A stretch of DNA of 6,331 bases, from positions 12,031-18,361 of the forward strand of contig JAPLVQ010000125.1 of the NCBI GenBank assembly GCA_026397035.1, read 5' to 3'. Position numbers and translations under genes: made by a program. This DNA is from Candidatus Iainarchaeum sp. (lineage in GTDB: Archaea > Iainarchaeota > Iainarchaeia > Iainarchaeales > JAAZKV01). The notes under the pieces were generated by a model. That model did not search any database. It was given only the letters and a program-made list of their open reading frames with translations, and was not told the DNA's origin. Shown here piece by piece: positions 1 to 4,097 of the stretch; the stretch's first letter is position 1; the number at the start of each line of letters is the position of its first letter.

Positions 1-1
1 A

Positions 2-505
2 GAAAAGAATCGTTTGGAGGAAAAGAAACTCGCGGTTGAGGGTATTCTTCCCCAGCTTCAAAAACAAATTAATTCAAGCATGGGGACGCAGGCGACCGTT
101 TTTAACGGGTTTAAAGCGGTAACAAATCTTCTCAAAGGAATGCTTGATGAATTAAATTCCGGAGAGGAGTATTATGTTCTTGGAGCAAGGTATGTTGAGA
201 ACTTGCCTGAACAAATAAGGTATTTCATTAAACACCACCAGAGGAGAGTTGCGAAAGGAATTAAGTTAATGATGCTTGCAAACGAGGATATTAAACCGAA
301 AATTATTCCCGACACTAAAATTAATTCCGAAATAAAGTACTTGCCAAATTACCTCATGACGGATATGCAGATTTTTATTTATCGCAACAAAACTCTTCTT
401 GTTGTTTGGATGGAAGAACCCCTTGCATTTCTAATTGAAAGCGAAGTTGTGAGAAAGAGTTTCCAGAAGTACTTTGGTGCGTTTTGGAAGATTGCGAAGA
501 AGTAA
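2..505 (+). CDS. TrmB-family transcriptional regulator, C-terminal part (5' end outside the window)
   Basis: The reading frame is open to the left edge, so the start and the expected N-terminal winged-helix DNA-binding domain lie outside the window; 167 residues are visible. A TTG at 14 could be read as a start, but the frame continues upstream of it and the product would lack a DNA-binding domain. The visible part begins with a charged helical stretch (EEKKLAVEGILPQLQKQ), which fits the linker or dimerisation coiled coil that follows the wHTH in TrmB-like proteins. Next come an NGFKAVTNLLKGMLDEL helix (about nt 104-154) and the strand EEYYVLGARY (about nt 164-193). It ends with a strand MQIFIYRNKTLLVVW and a closing helix FQKYFGAFWKIAKK. 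This order, with a Gly-containing helix, a short hydrophobic 'YYVLGA' strand and a terminal 'F..FW' helix, is typical of TrmB effector-binding C-terminal domains. The effector and target genes cannot be told. The family call rests on pattern recognition, not a search. Confidence 0.75.
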   Translation, partial: EKNRLEEKKLAVEGILPQLQKQINSSMGTQATVFNGFKAVTNLLKGMLDELNSGEEYYVLGARYVENLPEQIRYFIKHHQRRVAKGIKLMMLANEDIKPKIIPDTKINSEIKYLPNYLMTDMQIFIYRNKTLLVVWMEEPLAFLIESEVVRKSFQKYFGAFWKIAKK

Positions 506-508
506 TTG

Positions 509-524
509 TTTTTGAATTCTTTTT
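509..524 (+). terminator. T-run terminator after the TrmB-family gene
   Basis: Two runs of five T (509-513 and 520-524) flank a GAATTC, starting four bases after the stop codon of the regulator. Archaeal RNA polymerase terminates at T-rich tracts without needing a strong hairpin. No comparable U-tract follows the convergent hydrolase gene on the opposite strand in this 33-base gap. Confidence 0.45.
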
Positions 525-538
525 AGGAATTTCGTTTG

Positions 539-1138
539 TTAAACAAATTTCTTTTCTTCTAACTTCTGCTTTACTTTCTCAAATATTTTATCATGCCCGC
601 TGTAGTTTGGGTGTAAGCCGTCAAAGTAATCTTTTTCTTCGAGCAAATTTAATATGTCAACATATTCGCATGCGTGTTTTTCCGTTTCGCGCTTTATCTC
701 GCTGGCGTACTTCTCCATTTCTTTATTATAATAGTAAACATTTTTGTCCCAAGGGGCTGGGCACATTTTTTCTTCAAGAACCTTTTTCGTACTCAAAACA
801 ACAACATTTTTTGTAATAACTTTTGCTTTCTTCAATAGCTCTGTTAAGTTCTTTGAAAACTCTTCTAAAGGAACTTTGTTCTTGTTTTCTTTTTTTAAGA
901 AAATTGCGTCATTATCTCCGACTTGGATTATAATTACTTTTGGTTTTCTTGGCGCGGATTCGTTTTCAATTCTCTTTAGAACATCTTTAGTAGTTTGCCC
1001 GCTTATTCCTAAATTAAAAACAATTCCTTTTCCTTTTTCGCGTAAACAGAGTTTCAATCTCTCCGCCCACCCGCCTTTCTCATTATCCCCGTAACCAAAA
1101 GCGGTACTTGCCCCAAATATGCAAATATTATTAGCCAT
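539..1138 (-). CDS. SGNH/GDSL-type hydrolase (esterase/lipase-like), cytoplasmic
   Basis: This 199-residue protein has the SGNH hydrolase blocks in the right order. Block I is IFGAS with the nucleophile Ser11; it reads GAS rather than the usual GDS. Block II is the glycine in NLGISGQTT (Gly44). Block III is VGDND (Gly74, Asn76), supplying oxyanion-hole residues. Block V is DGLHPNYSGH (Asp173, His176), completing the catalytic triad. Length matches compact single-domain members such as TesA-like esterases and acyl-ester or carbohydrate-ester hydrolases. There is no signal peptide or membrane span, so it should act in the cytoplasm. The substrate cannot be inferred. The ATG at 1138 lies only ten codons before the nucleophile, as is usual for the family, and an AAGGAGA motif lies 13 bases upstream. 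The gene is convergent with the TrmB-family gene and divergent from the gene at 1205. Confidence 0.88.
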   Translation of the reverse strand: MANNICIFGASTAFGYGDNEKGGWAERLKLCLREKGKGIVFNLGISGQTTKDVLKRIENESAPRKPKVIIIQVGDNDAIFLKKENKNKVPLEEFSKNLTELLKKAKVITKNVVVLSTKKVLEEKMCPAPWDKNVYYYNKEMEKYASEIKRETEKHACEYVDILNLLEEKDYFDGLHPNYSGHDKIFEKVKQKLEEKKFV

Positions 1139-1151
1139 TTCAAAATAACTA

Positions 1152-1158
1152 TCTCCTT
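1152..1158 (-). promoter_or_regulatory. Possible Shine-Dalgarno sequence for the SGNH hydrolase
   Basis: The minus strand reads AAGGAGA here, a good match to the anti-SD of 16S rRNA. The spacing to the ATG at 1138 is about 13 bases, longer than ideal, so its use is uncertain. It supports this gene having a short leader rather than being leaderless. Confidence 0.45.
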
Positions 1159-1194
1159 TATGCTTAAATTGTTATTGGGTGTATTATTCTAAAG
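1157..1194. promoter_or_regulatory. Overlapping divergent promoters (hydrolase on -, unknown protein on +)
   Basis: Only 66 bases separate the two divergent start codons. On the minus strand, CTTTAGAATAAT (1194-1183) is a TATA-like box that would place a transcript start near 1164, upstream of the AAGGAGA. On the plus strand, TTTATGCTTAAATT (1157-1170) is TATA-like and would start transcription near 1187-1193. The two elements interleave, so binding at one could interfere with the other. Positions are inferred from spacing alone. Confidence 0.35.
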
Positions 1195-1204
1195 TGAATT
1201 ATTA

Positions 1205-1885
1205 ATGGCTGATGCTAATTTAGTGAATAATTCAAGTTCAAAAAGTCCTTCCGTTCCAATTAAACAAATTGATATTTTGGTTTATCCTTTTTATGCTCAT
1301 GGGATTGAGCTGGAGACACCTGTCGGAGAAAAGAAGTGCAGGCAGTGGATTAAGCAAATGGGATTTGCTGCAAAAAATCAAGACACAGCGTTTGTTGTTA
1401 TCCATATGTCGCCGCCCAAATTGACGAATATGCAAACAAGTGTTACTAAGCAGCTTTTCCAGGATTTTTTTGAAGCTTTTAAAGCGCTGAATAAAATTGG
1501 GCTTGTGTACAATACTTACTCGGGTCAGGATTTGCAGAATGCGTGGGGTATTTTTCACAAGTTTTACAAAAAAGGCTTTGCGCCAAATTTGATAATCAGG
1601 GCTTATGGAATCCATTCGAGGGCGTGTGTCAAAGTTGGGGTGCGCACAGGGGCGTACTTGCAAAGATTGCTCCTGCCGTATGACATTAAATGTCATGTTG
1701 GTGAACAAAGGGGGCTTTGTGTAAAAGAAAGAGAGTTTGATCTTAAACTGATGCTGCCTCGGTCAGTTAGTCCGGAGGAAGCTGCTGCGTTTGTTGAGGG
1801 TGTGCGAAAAGGAGAAGTAAGTGTCTTTGCAGCAAGAAAACCTCAAAAAGTAAGGGAGTTTTTGGATAAAAGGAAAAAACACTAA
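1205..1885 (+). CDS. Conserved-looking protein of unknown function, 226 aa
   Basis: I do not recognise this family. The first 20 residues are Ser/Asn-rich and probably disordered. The rest reads like a soluble alpha/beta fold, with hydrophobic strands alternating with helices: IDILVYPFYAHGIE (22-35), DTAFVVIHMSPP (60-71), a helix FQDFFEAFKALNKIG (85-99), and NLIIRAYGIHSRACVKVGVRTG (128-149). The C-terminal region has a helix SPEEAAAFVEGVRKG and a basic tail. His32, His67 and His137 and several Cys (45, 141, 163, 172) are candidate functional residues, but nothing here proves catalysis or metal binding. There is no signal peptide or membrane span. The ATG at 1205 is the first start in the frame; only a weak AAGTGA lies upstream. 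The regular coding pattern and end-to-end open frame support a real gene. Shorter opposite-strand frames here look like shadows. Confidence 0.8.
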   Translation: MADANLVNNSSSKSPSVPIKQIDILVYPFYAHGIELETPVGEKKCRQWIKQMGFAAKNQDTAFVVIHMSPPKLTNMQTSVTKQLFQDFFEAFKALNKIGLVYNTYSGQDLQNAWGIFHKFYKKGFAPNLIIRAYGIHSRACVKVGVRTGAYLQRLLLPYDIKCHVGEQRGLCVKEREFDLKLMLPRSVSPEEAAAFVEGVRKGEVSVFAARKPQKVREFLDKRKKH

Positions 1886-1929
1886 CTCTAATTTCTTTAA
1901 ATTCATATCGGCAAACTGTTAAAGGAACC

Positions 1930-1938
1930 TTTTTATTA
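1930..1938 (+). promoter_or_regulatory. TATA box of the DUF2683-like gene
   Basis: TTTTTATTA is a good archaeal TATA box. Counting about 26 bases from its centre puts the transcript start near 1960, giving a leader of at most about 8 bases before the ATG at 1969. The sequence just upstream (AAAGGAACC, 1921-1929) is purine-rich as expected for a BRE and forms a small inverted repeat, AAAGG-AA-CCTTT (1921-1932). The element ACCTTT..ATTAAC recurs ahead of the PPDK gene at 4037-4048. Confidence 0.6.
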
Positions 1939-1940
1939 AC

Positions 1941-1968
1941 ATACACTCTAAGTGTATTTGGTGTGTAT
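1941..1968 (+). promoter_or_regulatory. Operator-like array of ACACT/AGTGT half-sites
   Basis: ATACACT (1941-1947) and AGTGTAT (1951-1957) form a perfect 7-base inverted repeat around CTA. A third half-site, TGTGTAT (1962-1968), follows in the direct orientation and abuts the ATG. The half-site centres are 10 and 11 bases apart, one helical turn each, so all face the same side of the DNA. The array fills the space between the TATA box and the start codon, where a bound repressor would block polymerase. Autoregulation by the small protein encoded just downstream is the simplest reading, but it is inferred. Confidence 0.6.
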
Positions 1969-2253
1969 ATGGTTGATGCAAGGGTAATTTTAGCTCCTTA
2001 TTCAAATAAAGTAATTAATGTGGTTAAGGCGAAGTATGATTTGCCTGATAAGAGTGCTGCGATTAACAAATTCATTGAGATTTACGGTCGGATGGAAGTA
2101 GAGAAAGAGCCTAAGGATGAGCTTTGGAAGGCGTTGGCAAAACTAAAGAGTCCGAAGAACGCTTTGAGCAAAAGCCAAAGAAAGAAAGTTGAGAAAGAAC
2201 TTGAAGGAAAAGACGCTTCATACGTTTTCAGGCGTCTTGGCCTTGATCCTTGA
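1969..2253 (+). CDS. Small DUF2683-like protein, putative ribbon-helix-helix-type antitoxin or regulator
   Basis: This 94-residue protein begins MVDARVIL, followed by YSNKVINVVKAKYDL and then DKSAAINKFIEIYGRM. An N-terminal strand followed by a 'vlnvvKakydL.dKS.AIn..i..Y' pair of helices is the pattern of archaeal DUF2683 proteins, which resemble ribbon-helix-helix DNA-binding antitoxins. The second half (about 43-94) is rich in Lys and Glu, contains SKSQRKKVEKELEG and ends ASYVFRRLGLDP; it may be a partner-binding tail. No toxin-like gene (RelE/ParE, PIN, HEPN) lies on either side in this window, so it appears solitary. An in-frame GTG at 1963 would add two residues. The ATG is preferred because it gives the family's usual N-terminus and lies just after the predicted transcript start. 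The operator-like array upstream fits self-repression. Confidence 0.72.
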   Translation: MVDARVILAPYSNKVINVVKAKYDLPDKSAAINKFIEIYGRMEVEKEPKDELWKALAKLKSPKNALSKSQRKKVEKELEGKDASYVFRRLGLDP

Positions 2254-2290
2254 GTTGAGCTTAGTATAATATTTAGTAGTAATTAATTCC

Positions 2291-2295
2291 TTTTT
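2291..2295 (+). terminator. Weak T-tract after the DUF2683-like gene
   Basis: A run of five T inside TTCCTTTTTCC lies 37 bases after the stop. It could terminate the short transcript before the next promoter, but the tract is short and has no hairpin. Confidence 0.25.
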
Positions 2296-2322
2296 CCAAT
2301 ACTTGGCGAACAATAAGGCAAG

Positions 2323-2331
2323 TTATTTATA
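2323..2331 (+). promoter_or_regulatory. TATA box of the DUF2330-like membrane protein gene
   Basis: TTATTTATA is a near-ideal archaeal TATA box. Its centre is about 27 bases before the ATG at 2354, so the transcript should start at or next to the start codon, a leaderless mRNA. In agreement, there is no Shine-Dalgarno sequence before this ATG. Confidence 0.65.
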
Positions 2332-2346
2332 GGGGATTAATCCTCT
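2331..2346. promoter_or_regulatory. Palindrome between TATA box and start, possible operator
   Basis: A perfect 10-base palindrome, GGATTAATCC (2334-2343), extends to 16 bases with one mismatched pair. It lies immediately downstream of the TATA box and upstream of the predicted transcript start, so a dimeric regulator bound here would block transcription. Short AT-rich palindromes also occur by chance, so this stays tentative. Confidence 0.4.
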
Positions 2347-2353
2347 TGTTAGC

Positions 2354-3943
2354 ATGAGAAAGTTCGTTTCGGTTTTGTTTCTTGTTCTTTTAGTTGTTCT
2401 TCTCGCTTTGCCTGTTTTTTCTGATGGTATGATGACTATGCGTCTTCCTGAGGGGTGGAGTCTTAATCCAGAGAAAGAGCAAATTGCAATGATTAATTAT
2501 GAGGACGGTTATGAGAATATGCTTCTTAGCGTTGGGTTTGATCCCAGCGGAAGTGAGGCTGTTTGGATTTTTCCTGTTCCTGCCGCTCCTGAAAAAACTG
2601 TGATTAATGTTTCTGATTCTATTCCGAGTTTTTACACGACTGATTTTAAGCAAAAAATTTCCAGGGCTTTTTCAGATAATTTTTTGATAATGCGATTAAC
2701 CCAGATTTATCCGGTTCCAGCATTTATTATGCTTGGCAGCGCCACTGTAATGTATGCGCTGGAGGAAGACCAAATTAATAGTAAAGATACTGGTTTTCCG
2801 GGCGGGGTTAATGTTTATGAATCAATAATTAAAAACGGAGTCACTACCCAGCTTGTTACTGCTAGTAATGGCAGTGCTTTGTATGATTATGTTGCTTTGA
2901 AGGGTGCAACTCTGCCTGAAGAATCTAAATCAGTTTTGAATGAGTATGTGGGCAAGGATTATTCTTTTGTTGTTACTTGGATTTCTGATTTGAATGAGTA
3001 TGCTAGCACGGTGGCAGCTAATTCTGAAGGGAATTATTATAGAGCTTCAAGAAAGATGCTCTCGGTTTTTGTTAAATTTCCAACTACTAAAATTTTCTTT
3101 CCTTTGAGGTTGACCAGCGTTTATGGGAGTGCATCAATTCCTGTAAAAATGTATGTTGCTTCTTTTGTTACGCCTGAATTTTATCCTGAAATCGCCCAGC
3201 AGGCTAAGGTGAGTTATTTAGTGGCAAATTATTACCGTCCGAAAACTGATATTGAGAGAGAATTTTTCAATCAAAAGGAAAGCATTCCTTCTCTTAATTT
3301 AACAAAGATTGAGTTTACTGTTCCTTCAAAGTATCTTTCGGCTGATTTGTGGCTGAATACTTCTGTTCCTGCAGGGGTGTCTTCATTAGAGTTTATTTCA
3401 AAGAATAATGCTGTTGTTGGAGTAGTTCTTTTCATAATAATTTCCTGCCTTGCAAGCGTTGTTGCAGGATTTTTTGTTTTCAGAAAAGATTCTCCTGATT
3501 TAAAGAAGTTTGCGCTTTTTGGCTTGGTGAATTTTGTTACATTAATCGGGTTCTTTATTTTGTCTTATGTTTTGAAAGTAAATACAAGGTTTTCGAAGGC
3601 AAAAGAGCCGCAAAATAATCAATTCACAATTAAGCAGTATATTTTTACGGTTCTTTTTTGGAACTTAATTGCAGCAGTAATCTTTACCGTAATTTTCACT
3701 TTATTAGTATTGGTTCCAAGTTTACTTTCAGGTTATCCAATCCAAAATCCATTATATATTGTATCTACTGTGTTAAGTGTATTATTGGCAGTGTTCACTT
3801 TCTTTTTGATATTTTCTCTTCCAATTGGGTGGGTTCATTTTAATAGAAACAAAACCTCTTGGTTCATTTTGGCTTTTGCAGTACTTTTCATGGTACTTTC
3901 TTTTATTTTTGAGTATGGTTTGAAGTTCTTCTTGGGGTTATGA
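2354..3943 (+). CDS. Exported DUF2330-like domain protein with five C-terminal membrane spans
   Basis: The 529-residue protein starts with MRKF and a hydrophobic core (5-20) ending ALPVFS-DG, a signal peptide with likely cleavage near residue 23. The extracytoplasmic region (about 24-350) has KEQIAMINYEDGYENMLLSV (41-60) and SEAVWIFPVPAAPEKT (67-82), then FPTTKIFFPLRLTSVYGSASIPVKMYV (242-268). A 'W-hydrophobic-PVP' segment and a later 'FPLRLT...IPV.(m/l)YV' segment are hallmarks I associate with DUF2330 proteins. There are several N-x-S/T sequons. Five hydrophobic spans follow: about 352-376, 383-408, 429-459, 466-494 and 502-527. Topology is therefore an outside domain anchored by a helical bundle. 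No catalytic motif is visible in the bundle; a role in envelope maintenance, sensing or transport cannot be chosen from sequence. The ATG is supported by the TATA spacing and the signal peptide beginning directly after it. It appears to be transcribed alone. Confidence 0.78.
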   Translation: MRKFVSVLFLVLLVVLLALPVFSDGMMTMRLPEGWSLNPEKEQIAMINYEDGYENMLLSVGFDPSGSEAVWIFPVPAAPEKTVINVSDSIPSFYTTDFKQKISRAFSDNFLIMRLTQIYPVPAFIMLGSATVMYALEEDQINSKDTGFPGGVNVYESIIKNGVTTQLVTASNGSALYDYVALKGATLPEESKSVLNEYVGKDYSFVVTWISDLNEYASTVAANSEGNYYRASRKMLSVFVKFPTTKIFFPLRLTSVYGSASIPVKMYVASFVTPEFYPEIAQQAKVSYLVANYYRPKTDIEREFFNQKESIPSLNLTKIEFTVPSKYLSADLWLNTSVPAGVSSLEFISKNNAVVGVVLFIIISCLASVVAGFFVFRKDSPDLKKFALFGLVNFVTLIGFFILSYVLKVNTRFSKAKEPQNNQFTIKQYIFTVLFWNLIAAVIFTVIFTLLVLVPSLLSGYPIQNPLYIVSTVLSVLLAVFTFFLIFSLPIGWVHFNRNKTSWFILAFAVLFMVLSFIFEYGLKFFLGL

Positions 3944-3997
3944 AGCTCTTTTTAGGGTTGTAAAGTAATATTTCAGAAACTAAACTGCGCTTCTTGG

Positions 3998-4020
3998 TTT
4001 TTTTAGTCTTTTCTATTTTT
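3998..4020 (+). terminator. T-rich terminator after the membrane protein gene
   Basis: A run of seven T (3998-4004) followed by TTTT and TTTTT tracts lies 55-77 bases after the stop. The T-rich block is bracketed by CTTGG (3993-3997) and CCAAG (4021-4025), which could form a weak 5-bp stem with the T tract in the loop. Multiple T-tracts are the standard archaeal intrinsic terminator. The rest of the 154-base gap (3944-4097) holds only the PPDK promoter and leader; I see no RNA gene in it. Confidence 0.6.
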
Positions 4021-4036
4021 CCAAGCCCTTTTACTT

Positions 4037-4048
4037 ACCTTTATTAAC
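4037..4048 (+). promoter_or_regulatory. TATA box and flank of the PPDK gene
   Basis: ACCTTTATTAAC contains a TATA-like TTTATTAA (4040-4047) and repeats, apart from two extra T, the element ahead of the DUF2683-like gene at 1927-1940. A start about 26 bases from the box centre falls near 4070, giving a leader of about 28 bases ending at the GTG at 4098. Confidence 0.55.
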
Positions 4049-4082
4049 CTTTTTTTCCTGTTTGTTTCAGTCGGTGAGTTTT

Positions 4083-4089
4083 AAGGGAG
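4083..4089 (+). promoter_or_regulatory. Shine-Dalgarno sequence that decides the PPDK start
   Basis: AAGGGAG lies 8 bases before the GTG at 4098, ideal spacing. It argues for that GTG over in-frame alternatives at 4062 (TTG) and 4074 (GTG), neither of which has such a site. PPDK is the only plus-strand start in the window with a clear SD. Confidence 0.6.
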
Positions 4090-4097
4090 TTGATTTT

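Noticed and set aside
14..16. TTG at 14 as the true start of the first gene
   Set aside because: The frame is open to the window edge, and starting here would remove the DNA-binding domain expected of a TrmB-family protein.
484..1094. Two plus-strand open frames (484-816 and 744-1094) over the hydrolase
   Set aside because: Their Phe/Ser-rich products are the antisense of the Lys/Glu-rich SGNH hydrolase, whose catalytic blocks are all in order on the minus strand.
1238..1708. 156-codon minus-strand frame opposite the unknown protein
   Set aside because: The plus-strand frame is longer and has an alpha/beta hydrophobic pattern; the antisense product is irregular and has no promoter or SD.
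2390..2653. 87-codon minus-strand frame opposite the signal peptide region of the membrane protein
   Set aside because: It is antisense to a clear signal peptide and DUF2330-like start; composition is Asn/Lys/His-rich with no recognisable motif.
3658..3843. 61-codon plus-strand frame inside the membrane protein
   Set aside because: It is out of frame within continuous membrane-span coding sequence, with no separate start signals.
1969..3943. Toxin-antitoxin pair formed by the DUF2683-like gene and the following gene
   Set aside because: The following gene encodes a 529-residue exported membrane protein with its own TATA box 100 bases away, unlike a toxin in an overlapping operon.
4062..4076. 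In-frame TTG (4062) and GTG (4074) as PPDK starts
   Set aside because: 4062 lies upstream of the predicted transcript start and 4074 has no SD. The GTG at 4098 has AAGGGAG at 8 bases and gives the typical PPDK N-terminus.
3944..4097. Possible tRNA, small RNA or riboswitch in the gap before PPDK
   Set aside because: I found no cloverleaf elements or strong stems; the stretch is explained by T-tracts, a TATA box and a short leader.
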